A DNA stretch of 64,000 bases, taken from contig NZ_JAGIAW010000005.1 in assembly GCF_017744655.1 (NCBI RefSeq), positions 62,001-126,000 of the forward strand, written 5' to 3'. How positions within the stretch are numbered: position 1 is the stretch's first letter; every line of letters begins with the position of its first letter. This DNA comes from Devosia sp. Lineage in GTDB: Bacteria; Pseudomonadota; Alphaproteobacteria; Rhizobiales; Devosiaceae. Below the pieces are notes generated by a model. It searched no databases, was not told the DNA's origin, and was given only the letters and a program-made list of their open reading frames with translations. A program made the translations under genes and the position numbers. Of this stretch, positions 9,289 to 17,747 are shown in pieces.

Positions 9289-9406
9289 CGTCACCCCCTC
9301 CCTTCCTCCCCCATCAAGGGGGAGGTGTCAGATCGAGTTTGGGGCACGTTCCAGTCCAAACCGCCGGCCCAGCACCTCCCCCTTGGGGGAGGCCGGGAGG
9401 GGGTGG
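9289..9406. repeat. Intergenic inverted repeat, family A
   Basis: About 118 bases with outer arms CACCCCCTCCC and GGGAGGGGGTG and inner arms CTCCCCC and GGGGGAGGTG, giving a four-armed symmetric structure around a variable core. A second full copy lies at 22687-22807 and a half copy at 24330-24368. It separates the UDG gene from the following MFS gene. Confidence 0.85.
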
Positions 9407-9539
9407 ACAGGCACACACCGGCCCCCACCCCAACTTTTTCCCCCGCCTCCCCATTTCCGCCCTATCGCTTCTTTTATGTCTCGCTATGGTCACCTATCGG
9501 TGATTTGCAACGTTTCGCTGCCCTTATTCCCAGAGCGCC

Positions 9540-10862
9540 ATGGCTTCCGTCATCAAAATCTACGCCCTGTTCCTTGGCTCGGCCCTGTTGATGTTCGGAG
9601 GTGGCCTGCAAGGCCTCCTGCTCTCGGTGCGTGGCGCGGAGGAAGAGTTTTCCCTTCTCGCGCTCGGCCTCATCGGCACCGGCTGGTCCGTCGGCTTCGT
9701 CGCCGGCTCCATCATGGTCCCGATGATCGTGCGAAAAGTCGGGCATATTCGCGCCTATTCGGTCATGGCCGCCATCGGCACCATCACGATCCTGCTCAAT
9801 CTCCTCTGGATCAACGATATCGGCTGGATCGTGTTGCGCGCGCTCTCCGGCTTCTGCTTTGCCGGCGCCGCCATGATCGTTGAAAGCTGGCTCAATGAAG
9901 TCGCCGACAACAAGAGCCGCGGCACGATCTTTTCGATCTATGTGACCATCAATCTCGCCGCCTCGACCGTCGGCCAGATGGCCATGTCGATCACCGGCAC
10001 CGCCGGCTATCTGCCCTTCGTCATCGGCGCCATCAGCTTCATCTGCGCTCTCCTGCCGACAGCCCTCACCTCGAGCCCGCAGCCGCGCCCCCTGGCCTCG
10101 GCCAAGCTCGACCTGCGGCTGCTCATAAAAACCTCGCCCGTTGCCGCCGTAGCCGCCTTCTGCTGCGGCATGGCCAATGGCTCCTTCGGCACGCTGGCCC
10201 CGGTCTATGGCTATGAACAGGGGCTCGACGCATCCGGCATCGCCCTGCTGTTTGCCATTTCCGCCATTGCCGGCGCCGTCGCGCAAATCCCCTTCGGCCG
10301 CCTGTCCGATCGCATCGACCGTCGTCAGGTGATGATCGGCCTTGCTGCCGCTTCTGCCGTGGTCGGCCTTCTCATCGTCCTTATCAATCCCAGCGCCGGC
10401 TGGCTGATGTATCTGCTGTTCGGCCTCTATGGCCTTGCCGCCAACCCGCTCTATCCAATCGCCGTGGCCCATGCGAACGACTTTGCGAAAGATGGCGACT
10501 TTGCCAAGATCGCTGGCGGCATGCTGCTCATTCTCGGCGTCGGCCTTGCCATCGGCCCGGCCATCGCTTCGGTGCTGATGAGCACCATCGCCCCCATGGC
10601 CCTCTTCATCATCACCGCCATTTTCCACGCCGCCGTTGCCGGCTTTGCCTTCATGCGCATGCGCGTCCGAAAGAGCCGCGACGCCGCCGAACGCGCACCG
10701 TTCCAGCCCATGGATCGTCAGGTGACGCCCGAATCTATTGTGCTCGATCCGCGGGCTGATAGTGATGCCGAGGACGAGGTGATTGTGCGGCACGAGCCAG
10801 CCGTCCCCGAAGAGCTGATCGAAACCAAGGAGCCCCAGCGTGTTCAAGACGGAACGGTTTGA
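9540..10862 (+). CDS. MFS transporter (YcaD-like)
   Basis: A 440-residue major facilitator protein with about twelve hydrophobic segments between residues 5 and 375, and the conserved loop RLSDRIDRRQ between helices 8 and 9. The N-terminal half carries the VESWLNEVADNKSRG segment typical of the YcaD branch, whose substrate is unknown. A polar, acidic C-terminal tail of about 60 residues follows the last helix. The gene overlaps moaB by 23 bases, which suggests translational coupling but does not by itself link the carrier to molybdate. Confidence 0.88.
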   Translation: MASVIKIYALFLGSALLMFGGGLQGLLLSVRGAEEEFSLLALGLIGTGWSVGFVAGSIMVPMIVRKVGHIRAYSVMAAIGTITILLNLLWINDIGWIVLRALSGFCFAGAAMIVESWLNEVADNKSRGTIFSIYVTINLAASTVGQMAMSITGTAGYLPFVIGAISFICALLPTALTSSPQPRPLASAKLDLRLLIKTSPVAAVAAFCCGMANGSFGTLAPVYGYEQGLDASGIALLFAISAIAGAVAQIPFGRLSDRIDRRQVMIGLAAASAVVGLLIVLINPSAGWLMYLLFGLYGLAANPLYPIAVAHANDFAKDGDFAKIAGGMLLILGVGLAIGPAIASVLMSTIAPMALFIITAIFHAAVAGFAFMRMRVRKSRDAAERAPFQPMDRQVTPESIVLDPRADSDAEDEVIVRHEPAVPEELIETKEPQRVQDGTV

Positions 10863-11376
10863 GGATAGGGCCTTCAAGCCCCTCTCCATCGCAGTCATCG
10901 CCGTTTCCGATACGCGTACGCTCGAAACCGATACCGGCGGGGCGCTCCTAAAATCCCTGCTCGAAGCCGATGGCCACACCTGTTTCGAGCGTCAGGTCGT
11001 GCGCGACGACATCCAGCTCATCCGTGCGGCCGTCCAGGCCTATGTCGCCAATCCCAAGGTCGACGTGGTCCTCACCACCGGCGGCACCGGTTTTTCCGGC
11101 CGCGATGTCACCCCTGAGGCCGTTGAGCCCCTCTTCGACAAGCGCATGGAAGGCTTTTCCGTGCTCTTCCACCAATATTCGGGCACCACGGTCGGCACGA
11201 GTTCAATGCAGTCGCGCGCCACTGCCGGCCTTGTCGGCACCACCTTTGTCTTCTGCCTCCCCGGTTCGCGCGGCGCCTGCCGCGATGCCTGGGAAGGCAT
11301 TTTAACCCAGCAACTCGATTACCGGCACAAGCCGTGCAATCTCGTGGAACTGATGCCGCGCCTCGACGAGCGCTGA
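10840..11376 (+). CDS. moaB: Molybdenum cofactor biosynthesis protein B
   Basis: A 178-residue MoaB/Mog-fold protein acting in adenylylation of molybdopterin or in a related step of Mo-cofactor assembly. The fold signature VLTTGGTGFSGRDVTPEAVEPL is at about residues 75-96, with SSMQSRATAGLVG further on. Translation starts at GTG 10840, eight bases after AAGGAG inside the end of the MFS gene. In many alphaproteobacteria a single MoaB replaces Mog; whether that holds here cannot be seen in this window. Confidence 0.93.
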   Translation: MFKTERFEDRAFKPLSIAVIAVSDTRTLETDTGGALLKSLLEADGHTCFERQVVRDDIQLIRAAVQAYVANPKVDVVLTTGGTGFSGRDVTPEAVEPLFDKRMEGFSVLFHQYSGTTVGTSSMQSRATAGLVGTTFVFCLPGSRGACRDAWEGILTQQLDYRHKPCNLVELMPRLDER

Positions 11377-11387
11377 TTTTACCGTTT

Positions 11388-11408
11388 TGCCGAACAACAC
11401 GTTCGGCA
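11388..11408. promoter_or_regulatory. Short perfect inverted repeat after moaB
   Basis: TGCCGAA and TTCGGCA arms around a 7-base loop, 12 bases after the moaB stop and about 80 bases before the VOC gene. There is no clear T-tract, so it may be an operator or a weak processing hairpin rather than an intrinsic terminator. Confidence 0.35.
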
Positions 11409-11490
11409 CCGTTCGCTTTACGGAACCGATGCCAAGGCGCATCTAAATGGGCAGAGAGCGCGGGCAGGCCGCGCCAAGGATTCTTAGCCC

Positions 11491-12312
11491 ATGTCCGCTA
11501 CGGCCCCCATGCAGATCGGCCTGGTGACGCTCAATGTGCGCCAGCTCGACACAGTCTCCGACTATTATCGCCACCTGCTCGGTCTTGAAGTCATCGACCG
11601 CGACGGCTCCACCCTGCGCCTTGGCGTGGGCCAGACGCCGCTGCTCGAACTGCGCGGCAATGCCGATTTCGTTGAGCGCAATCCCCGCTCGGCCGGCCTC
11701 TTCCACACAGCCTTCCTGATGCCCAGCCGTACCGACCTTGCTGCCTGGCTGCGCTATGCCGCCAAGGAGCGCATCCCCGTCGGTGGAGCCTCCGACCACG
11801 CCGTCAGCGAAGCGCTCTATCTCAACGACTCCGAAGGCAATGGCATCGAGGTCTATGTCGATCGTCCCCGCGCCGACTGGCCGCATGAAGACGGCCTCAT
11901 CCCCATGAGCTCCGACCCGCTCGACATCGCCGATATCCTCCGTTTCGACGAGACCACCGCCTGGTCCGGCGCCCCCGCCGGTATGATCGTCGGCCACATG
12001 CACCTGCAGGTCGGCGATCTCCCCACCGCCGAGCCTTTCTATTCCGGCGTGCTCGGCACCGACATCACCTGCCACTATCCCGGCGCCACCTTCTATGGCG
12101 CAGGCGGCTATCACCATCAGCTCGCCACCAATACCTGGTCGAGCCGCGGCGCCGGCCCGATTGACCCAAAAACCACCGGCCTCGTCGGCTTCGAACTCAT
12201 TCTCGATAGCAACGAACAGCGCGACGCCATCACTGCCCGCGCCAGAACCACCAGCAACACGCTCACCGACCCGTGGGGCCTCGCCCTCACGCTCAACACC
12301 AGGGAGGTCTGA
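11491..12312 (+). CDS. VOC family protein, two-domain extradiol dioxygenase type (CatE-like)
   Basis: A 273-residue protein made of two vicinal-oxygen-chelate domains. The N-terminal domain (about 8-125) contains IGLVTLNVRQLDTVSDYYR, FHTAFLMPS and the metal-ligand-bearing GNGIEVYVDRP; the C-terminal domain (about 160-273) contains GHMHLQVGDL and AGGYHHQLATNTW. Members resemble catechol 2,3-dioxygenase (CatE), but the substrate cannot be predicted. It precedes a serine hydrolase with a 9-base gap, so the two may form a small operon acting on the same unknown compound. Confidence 0.88.
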   Translation: MSATAPMQIGLVTLNVRQLDTVSDYYRHLLGLEVIDRDGSTLRLGVGQTPLLELRGNADFVERNPRSAGLFHTAFLMPSRTDLAAWLRYAAKERIPVGGASDHAVSEALYLNDSEGNGIEVYVDRPRADWPHEDGLIPMSSDPLDIADILRFDETTAWSGAPAGMIVGHMHLQVGDLPTAEPFYSGVLGTDITCHYPGATFYGAGGYHHQLATNTWSSRGAGPIDPKTTGLVGFELILDSNEQRDAITARARTTSNTLTDPWGLALTLNTREV

Positions 12313-12321
12313 ACAGTTATC

Positions 12322-12918
12322 ATGAGCGACAGCCTCGTTATCCTCCTCCACGGCGTCGGCAGTTCCGGCGCCGACATTGCCGGTCTGGTGCCCGCCCTCG
12401 CGCCGGCCCTGCCGAGTACAAAATTCGTCAGCCCGGATGGCCCCGGCCGTTTCAATGCCGGCCATCAGTGGTTCTGCATCACCGGGGTCACCACGGAGAA
12501 CCGCCCCGCCCGCGTCGCCGCGGCAAGGCCGTCCTTCGACGCCATCCTCTCCGACCTCATCGGTCGCGAAGGCTTTGCCGGGCGCCTTGATCGCGTCGCC
12601 CTGGTCGGCTTCTCGCAGGGTTCCATAATGGCCCTCGACGCCCTGGCCTCCGGCCGCTGGCCGGTCGCGGGCGTCGTCGCCTTCTCCGGCCGCCTCGCCT
12701 CACCCGAGCCGCTGGAGCCAGCAAAAGGCTCAAAACTGCTGCTGGTTCACGGCACCGAAGACCACATGATGCCGGTGGCCGAAGCGGCAAACGCCGAAGC
12801 AAAGTTTTCCGGACTGGGCGTCGCGACAACCAGCTTCATCCAACCCGGCCTCGGCCACTCGGTGTCGGCAGAAGGTGCCGCCGAAGCGTCAAAGTTCTTG
12901 AGCCGTCTGTTCTCCTAG
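12322..12918 (+). CDS. Alpha/beta hydrolase, carboxylesterase/phospholipase type
   Basis: A 198-residue cytoplasmic serine hydrolase. The catalytic triad is visible: Ser98 in GFSQGS, Asp147 in HGTEDHMMP and His179 in GLGHS; the oxyanion region is LLHGVGSS near residue 9. Size and motifs match the YpfH/dienelactone-hydrolase-like carboxylesterases. It follows the VOC gene after 9 bases and its own start is an ATG after a weak ribosome site. The natural substrate is not known. Confidence 0.88.
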   Translation: MSDSLVILLHGVGSSGADIAGLVPALAPALPSTKFVSPDGPGRFNAGHQWFCITGVTTENRPARVAAARPSFDAILSDLIGREGFAGRLDRVALVGFSQGSIMALDALASGRWPVAGVVAFSGRLASPEPLEPAKGSKLLLVHGTEDHMMPVAEAANAEAKFSGLGVATTSFIQPGLGHSVSAEGAAEASKFLSRLFS

Positions 12919-12944
12919 AAGCTCCAGTGCCTCCCCTCCCACCG

Positions 12945-13011
12945 TGTCATTCCCGCGAAAGCGGGAACCTCTGTTTCAAAACGGAGATCCCCGCTTTCGC
13001 GGGGATGACAT
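12945..13011. repeat. Intergenic palindromic repeat, family D
   Basis: Inverted repeat with arms GTCATTCCCGCGAAAGCGGG and its near complement CCCCGCTTTCGCGGGGATGAC separated by about 25 bases. Each arm is itself a small palindrome. This is a common rhizobial-type intergenic element; only one copy is seen here, between two convergent genes. Confidence 0.85.
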
Positions 13012-13037
13012 CGAGGGGCGGCGGGAATACGCAAACA

Positions 13038-13064
13038 AAAAGGCCGGGCATTGCCCGGCCTTTT
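13038..13064. terminator. Bidirectional intrinsic terminator
   Basis: GGCCGGGC and GCCCGGCC arms around an ATT loop, flanked by AAAA on the left and TTTT on the right. It serves the convergent esterase (plus strand) and EmrB-type exporter (minus strand), whose stop is 11 bases away. Confidence 0.85.
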
Positions 13065-13074
13065 CTCATTCCTA

Positions 13075-14556
13075 TCAGTGACCCATTGCCGGGCCGCCGT
13101 GACCGCCTTCGGGCCGCTTCACGAAGAAGGCCGCGACGATCATCAGCAGCGACACGATGGCGCCGCAGAGGAACCCGCCGCGAATGCCCGCCGCCAGGGC
13201 ATCGACCGCATCGAGCCCAGCCGCTGCACCAGCCGCCGTCTGCAAGCTCATCACCGCCACGAAGAGCGCGATACCCGCCGCGCCTGCCACCTGCTGCACG
13301 GAGCCAAGGATGGCGCTGGCATGCGAATAAAACTTTGGCGGCACCGAGCTCATCGACGATGTGAAGAGCGGGGTGAAGGTGAAAGCGAGGCCAACGCTGA
13401 GCACGATGTGCCCGGCGACCACGGCCCAGACCGGGGTATGCTGGCTGACCAGCGTCAGCGCCCACATCACCGCCGAAACCGCGATGACACCCGGCACCAG
13501 CAGCGGCTTGGGACCAAAGCGGTCATAGAGCCGGCCAACCACCGGACCCAGCACACCCATGAGCAGACCACCCGGCAGCAACAGCATACCGGTCTGCAGC
13601 GTATCAAGGCCCAGCACCTTCTGCGTGTAGATCGGCAAGAGGATCGAGCTACCGAGCAGCGCCACCATGGCGACGGCCATGGTGATCAGGGCAAAGGTAT
13701 AGTTCTTGTGCTGCAGCGTGCGCAGGTCGAGCAGCGCCTTGTCTTCGTTCTGGAGACCGAACTGGCGCCAGACGAAAGCCGCCATGGAAACGAGGCCAAT
13801 GGCAATCGGCGCCCAGGCCGGAATGGCCGAACCATGTTCCGCACCTTCACCCAGGCTCGACAGGCCATAGACGAGGCCGCCGAAGGCAAAGGCCGAGAGA
13901 ATGACCGACAGCACATCGAGCGGCGCATAACGCGGCGTCGAGACATTGCGGATGCGGCTTGCACCGATGACCAGCGCCAGGATGGCAATGGGCAGGGTGA
14001 AATAGAACATGAAGCGCCAGTCGAAATGGGCGAGGATAAACCCGCCAATCGTCGGGCCGATGGCCGGAGCCACGGACATGACGATGGAGATATTGCCCAT
14101 GACCTTGCCGCGCCCTTCCGGCGGCACCAGCGACATGACCGTGGTCATCAGCAGCGGCATCATGATGGCCGTGCCGACGGCCTGCACGACGCGGCCGACA
14201 ATAAGAAGTTCAATACCCGGCGAAACCGCGCAGATCAGCGTGCCGGCCGTAAAGACCGACATGGCGATCATATAGATCGGCCGCGTATTGAGGCGCTGCA
14301 GCAGGAAGCCGGTGATCGGGATCACCACGGCCATGGTCAGAAGGAATGCCGTGGTCAGCCACTGCGCTAGGCTCGCCGTGACGCCGAGATCGGTCATCAG
14401 GTGCGGGATGGCCACGCTCATGATGGTTTCGTTGAGGAACACCACAAAGGTGGACACGAGCAGAAGCCCGATGACCAACCGGTTGCGCGCCGCATTGTCA
14501 GGATGATGGGGAGCGCTTTGTTCAAGCGCGTCGAATGTTGCTGTGTCTGTCGTCAT
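13075..14556 (-). CDS. DHA2 family MFS drug exporter (EmrB/QacA type)
   Basis: A 493-residue inner-membrane proton antiporter with about fourteen hydrophobic segments. Family marks include the helix 1 segment FVVFLNETIMSVAIPHL, the helix 4 to 5 region GRVVQAVGTAIMMPLLM and the helix 5 motif C region APAIGPTIGGFI. Two ATGs lie close together (14562 and 14556); GAGGG stands at a better distance for 14556. No membrane-fusion partner (EmrA) is adjacent, so it may act alone. A candidate promoter and repeated operator lie at 14674-14730. Substrates are unknown. Confidence 0.92.
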   Translation of the reverse strand: MTTDTATFDALEQSAPHHPDNAARNRLVIGLLLVSTFVVFLNETIMSVAIPHLMTDLGVTASLAQWLTTAFLLTMAVVIPITGFLLQRLNTRPIYMIAMSVFTAGTLICAVSPGIELLIVGRVVQAVGTAIMMPLLMTTVMSLVPPEGRGKVMGNISIVMSVAPAIGPTIGGFILAHFDWRFMFYFTLPIAILALVIGASRIRNVSTPRYAPLDVLSVILSAFAFGGLVYGLSSLGEGAEHGSAIPAWAPIAIGLVSMAAFVWRQFGLQNEDKALLDLRTLQHKNYTFALITMAVAMVALLGSSILLPIYTQKVLGLDTLQTGMLLLPGGLLMGVLGPVVGRLYDRFGPKPLLVPGVIAVSAVMWALTLVSQHTPVWAVVAGHIVLSVGLAFTFTPLFTSSMSSVPPKFYSHASAILGSVQQVAGAAGIALFVAVMSLQTAAGAAAGLDAVDALAAGIRGGFLCGAIVSLLMIVAAFFVKRPEGGHGGPAMGH

Positions 14557-14673
14557 GTCCATACCCTCACTAAAGCGCGTGACACCCTTGCGACGCACGG
14601 CATCGCCTGAGTTCGACAGCGCTTTCCAATTTCTCTGCGACAAGGCCTGTCAGCAGCCATCAGTTCAGACCGC

Positions 14674-14730
14674 GCTTAACTAATCCCGGCAGGGATCGGC
14701 GGTCAATGCTAAATATTATGCTTAACTAAT
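14674..14730 (-). promoter_or_regulatory. Candidate promoter and repeated operator for the EmrB-type exporter
   Basis: The 11-base word GCTTAACTAAT occurs at 14674-14684 and again at 14720-14730. Read on the minus strand, a possible -35 TTGACC (14706-14701) and, 17 bases on, a weak -10 TTAGTT (14683-14678) lie between and within these repeats. Such repeats usually mark a repressor site, but no regulator gene is adjacent. Between 14557 and 14931 there is otherwise only this element and the LexA-type promoter. Confidence 0.45.
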
Positions 14731-14823
14731 GCGCCCCATTTTCGGGGGCGGTTTCTCTACGCCCGCATCGCCGCTCCGTCCAGTCCCAATCCGCGCAAGG
14801 CTGCAATGCACGACAAAATTTGA

Positions 14824-14874
14824 GAACAAAATTCGAACATCGTTCTTGTTGTGTTCTCATTCGATTGCTAGATT
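14824..14874 (+). promoter_or_regulatory. Double LexA box over a sigma70-type promoter
   Basis: GAAC-N7-GAAC at 14824-14838 and GTTC-N7-GTTC at 14842-14856 form two alphaproteobacterial LexA boxes in mirror orientation three bases apart. The right-hand box overlaps a plausible -35 (TTGTTG, 14846-14851), which is 17 bases from a -10 (TAGATT, 14869-14874). The radical SAM gene starts 58 bases further on. This layout is that of a LexA-repressed SOS promoter. Confidence 0.75.
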
Positions 14875-14931
14875 TGGAACGTGCCGACGAGGTCGATTCC
14901 AGATCGCGGCGGAGGCAGCAGGAGATATGCC

Positions 14932-16080
14932 ATGGCCCTTTACCAGGCCCCCAGCTTCGAAGCGCTTGAACGTCTCAGCCAGAGCCGCGACGCCGATCTG
15001 GCGCGGCGCGAGCTGCTCAATTCCGATCGTATCCGCGGTCGTGGCGCCCAGTCGAACCATACCGGGCGCTTCGAGACCCATGCGCGCGAAAATTTCGATG
15101 ACGGCTGGGGCGTCGTCGAGGCCCTGCCCATGACCGAAACGGTGGAACATGCCGAGCGTGCCAAGAGCATCATCACCACCAATGACAGCCCGGACATTGG
15201 CTTCGAGCGCTCGATCAATGCCTATCGCGGCTGCGAGCATGGCTGTTCCTATTGCTATGCCCGCCCCACCCACGCCTATCTCGGCCATTCGGCCGGCGTC
15301 GATTTCGAGCGCGAGATCTACGTCAAGACCAATGCGGTCGAGGCTCTTCGCAACGAACTCGGCGCAAAGTCCTATCGCCCGAAACCCATTGCCATGGGCA
15401 CCAATACCGACCCTTATCAGCCCTCCGAGCGCAAGCACCAGCTCACCCGCGGCATTCTCGAAGTCATGCTCGAAACCCGGCATCCGGTGATGATCACCAC
15501 CAAATCGGCGCTGATCCTTAGGGATCTCGACCTGCTCACCGAGCTCGCAAAACTCGGCCTTGCCAAGGTCGCCATTTCGGTGACCTCCATGGACCACAAG
15601 CTGAGCCGCAAGATGGAGCCCCGCGCCTCCTCGCCCGCGCGCCGCCTCGAAGCCATCCGCTCCCTCAGCGAGGCCGGTGTGCCTACCGCCATCTTTGCTT
15701 CCCCCATGATCCCGGCCATCAACGACATGGAACTCGAACGCATCCTCGACGCTGGCAAGGCCCAGGGCGCGCTCGCCGCCTCCATGATCCTCCTCCGCCT
15801 TCCCGGCGAAGTGCGCGACGTCTTTCGCGAATGGCTCCTCCGCCACTTCCCAGACCGGGTACGCCACGTCCTCGCGCTGGTCCGAGACACCCGCGGGGGG
15901 CGGGACTATGACTCCCGCTTCGGCACGAGAATGACGGGCGAAGGCCCCTACGCCACCCTCCTCCGCCAGCGTTTCGACAAAGCCCGCGAACGCTATGGCC
16001 TTGAAGCCAAGCTGCCGGGCCTGCGCAACGACCTCTTCATCGCCCCGACGCTGGAGAGCAAGCAGATGAGCCTCTTTTAG
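14932..16080 (+). CDS. PA0069 family radical SAM protein (spore photoproduct lyase-related)
   Basis: A 382-residue radical SAM enzyme. The [4Fe-4S] ligands are Cys101, Cys105 and Cys108 in CEHGCSYCYARP (C-x3-C-x2-C), preceded by the group marker RGRGAQSN and followed by KPIAMGTNTDPYQPSE. ATG 14932 with GGAG at proper spacing is preferred over an upstream GTG or ATG. The family is annotated as related to SplB, which reverses UV-induced thymine lesions in spores, but its substrate is not established. The double LexA box upstream argues for a role in the DNA-damage response. Confidence 0.92.
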   Translation: MALYQAPSFEALERLSQSRDADLARRELLNSDRIRGRGAQSNHTGRFETHARENFDDGWGVVEALPMTETVEHAERAKSIITTNDSPDIGFERSINAYRGCEHGCSYCYARPTHAYLGHSAGVDFEREIYVKTNAVEALRNELGAKSYRPKPIAMGTNTDPYQPSERKHQLTRGILEVMLETRHPVMITTKSALILRDLDLLTELAKLGLAKVAISVTSMDHKLSRKMEPRASSPARRLEAIRSLSEAGVPTAIFASPMIPAINDMELERILDAGKAQGALAASMILLRLPGEVRDVFREWLLRHFPDRVRHVLALVRDTRGGRDYDSRFGTRMTGEGPYATLLRQRFDKARERYGLEAKLPGLRNDLFIAPTLESKQMSLF

Positions 16081-16205
16081 AATCCCCCTCATCCGCCCTT
16101 CGGGCACCTTCTCCCCGATAGGGAGAAGAACGGTCCGGCGTGCACCTCTTATTCCTCTCCCCCTCGGGTAGAGGTGGCTCGGCCAAAGGCCGAGTCGGTG
16201 AGGGG
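16081..16205. repeat. Intergenic repeat, family B
   Basis: Begins CCCCTCATCCGCCCTTCGGG, then CACCTTCTCCC-GGGAGAAG, and ends with a GAGTCGGTGAGGGGG arm. Related composite copies occur at 31524-31720 and 39200-39366. It directly abuts the stop codon of the radical SAM gene. Confidence 0.8.
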
Positions 16206-16235
16206 GCTGCGTTAGACCTGCATCCCTCTCCCATC

Positions 16236-16307
16236 GTCACCACCGGGCTTGTCCCGGTGGTCCATGCCTCGGCAAGACTGGATTGTCGGGACAAACCTGG
16301 CAATCAC
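16236..16307. repeat. Intergenic palindromic repeat, family C (diverged copy)
   Basis: Contains CCGGGCTTGTCCCGG and, after GGTCCATGCCTCGGCAAGAC, the decayed arm GTCGGGACAAACCTGG. Compared with the copy at 3947-4022 the right arm carries several substitutions. It sits next to family B, so two unrelated repeats share one convergent gap. Confidence 0.8.
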
Positions 16308-16312
16308 GCCAA

Positions 16313-17005
16313 CTAAGCGCTCAGCGCCTCGCCCGCCCCAACGCGCTCAGCAATAAAGTCCAGCATCGCCCGATCGGTATAATCGCGTGCCGCCAGCGTT
16401 GCACCCGCCTCCAGCAACTGCGCCAGCTCCAGCCCCGTCGCCATCCCGATCGTCGCGATCCCCGCAGACGTCGCCGACTTCAACCCGGTCCGCGAATCCT
16501 CAAACGCCACGCAATTCTCGGCATCAGCCCCGAGAATCCTCAGCCCCTCGAGATAAGGCAGTGGATGCGGCTTGCCGAATTCCAGCTCGTCCCCAATCAC
16601 CAGCCCCTTGAACCGGTGCCGCGCCCCAATACTGTCCAGCAATTGCTCTGCGTTATCCCGCGGCGCATTCGTCACCGCCACCGCCGGCAGCCCGATCGCA
16701 TCGGCCCAATCGAGCAGCGCAAAAAGCCCATGTACGGGCTCGACACCCTCGGCCGCCAGCGAGCGGAACAGGGCTTCCTTTTCCATCATGATTTCCCACT
16801 GCCGCTCCGGCGTCTCATGCGGTAGGAACTGTGCGCCGATCGCCTCATTGGCGAGGCCCTGCAGTTCGCGCCCGAAGCGTTCGCGGTCGAAATGGTGCCC
16901 ATAGGGCGCAAAAGCACGATTAAACGCTTCGAGATGCAGCGGATCGCTCTCGACCAGCGTTCCATCGATATCAAAGAGCAATCCGGCGCCGGGCAGAAGA
17001 GTCAT
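16313..17005 (-). CDS. HAD superfamily phosphatase (beta-phosphoglucomutase-like subgroup)
   Basis: A 230-residue haloacid-dehalogenase-type phosphatase. Motif I is LLFDIDGTLVESD with Asp12 as nucleophile and Asp14 as acid/base, motif II is VTNAPRD, motif III is the Lys in FGKPHPLPY and motif IV is AFEDSRTG. The cap insertion follows motif I (C1 type), as in sugar-phosphate phosphatases. ATG 17005 preceded by AAGGA is preferred to the upstream ATG at 17038. The substrate is unknown. Confidence 0.9.
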   Translation of the reverse strand: MTLLPGAGLLFDIDGTLVESDPLHLEAFNRAFAPYGHHFDRERFGRELQGLANEAIGAQFLPHETPERQWEIMMEKEALFRSLAAEGVEPVHGLFALLDWADAIGLPAVAVTNAPRDNAEQLLDSIGARHRFKGLVIGDELEFGKPHPLPYLEGLRILGADAENCVAFEDSRTGLKSATSAGIATIGMATGLELAQLLEAGATLAARDYTDRAMLDFIAERVGAGEALSA

Positions 17006-17088
17006 CGAAAATCCTTGGTTGAGCCGGCGCGAAAGCACACCATGCTCACCGGTCCGTCAACCTCGCCCGTAATCGAATCCGCCGTAAA

Positions 17089-17670
17089 TCAGTATTGCTC
17101 CACCTTGCGCGCATAGGTGGCCATGAAATCGAGCGAGGCCATAACGCCCTGCAAGGACAACCAGATATCGGCCGGCTGCTCCGCGCCCGTCATCGGCACG
17201 ATGAGCTTTAACGAAGCCCGCTCCTTCATCCGCTCGATCAACTGCGTCTCAAGAGCGGCATCGGCCACAAAATACTGATTGGTGACATTGAACCGCGTTT
17301 CCAGCTCCTCGCCCATGGCCAGCATCACCGGTCCATCCCCGGCAAACAGCAGCCGCATCGGCCGGCTCTCGTCATAAGAGCCCTCGTCGGCCGCCACAGT
17401 GATGGCCACATCGATATCCCCATCGAGCCGATTGCGGATCAGCGTCAGCTTATAGACCGGCAGGCTGGCGCTGTTTACCGCCGCGCTTCCGGTGCTCGCA
17501 AAGCAAGAATAGCCATAATAGTCGGGAGAATCCTCGACGATGGTGTCGGGGCAAGCCGCCAGCCAATCGCGAAAATATTCACGCCATTCGCCATAGGAAT
17601 GATGGAAGGGTTGGGCCGCTGCCGGAACCGTGAGCAGCAACAGGGCAACAAGGCGTGCGATAGATCGCAT
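17089..17670 (-). CDS. Exported protein, IalB-like
   Basis: A 193-residue protein with a clear signal peptide (MRSIARLVALLLLTVPAAAQ). The mature part has two cysteines (CPDTI, CFAST) that could form a disulfide, and a C-terminal region resembling the invasion-associated locus B family (LIVPMTG ... LSLQGVMASLDFM). I regard the family link as probable, not certain. A second, clearer IalB protein is encoded at 52585-53088. The gene stands alone between the HAD phosphatase and the divergent DUF4180 gene. Confidence 0.7.
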   Translation of the reverse strand: MRSIARLVALLLLTVPAAAQPFHHSYGEWREYFRDWLAACPDTIVEDSPDYYGYSCFASTGSAAVNSASLPVYKLTLIRNRLDGDIDVAITVAADEGSYDESRPMRLLFAGDGPVMLAMGEELETRFNVTNQYFVADAALETQLIERMKERASLKLIVPMTGAEQPADIWLSLQGVMASLDFMATYARKVEQY

Positions 17671-17747
17671 AAAAACACTCTCGTCTTTGCCCCCCGGCCA
17701 GACTCTTATATCAGTGACCCCAGAAAAATGACCATAGGACGACAGGC

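Noticed and set aside
9474..10979. Long minus-strand open frame opposite the MFS and moaB genes
   Set aside because: Composition (Asp/Gly/His-rich) is that of a shadow frame, and the plus strand carries two clear genes.
11401..11414. GTTC-N6-GTTC after moaB as a LexA box
   Set aside because: The spacer is six instead of seven bases, and the VOC/esterase genes have no link to DNA repair.
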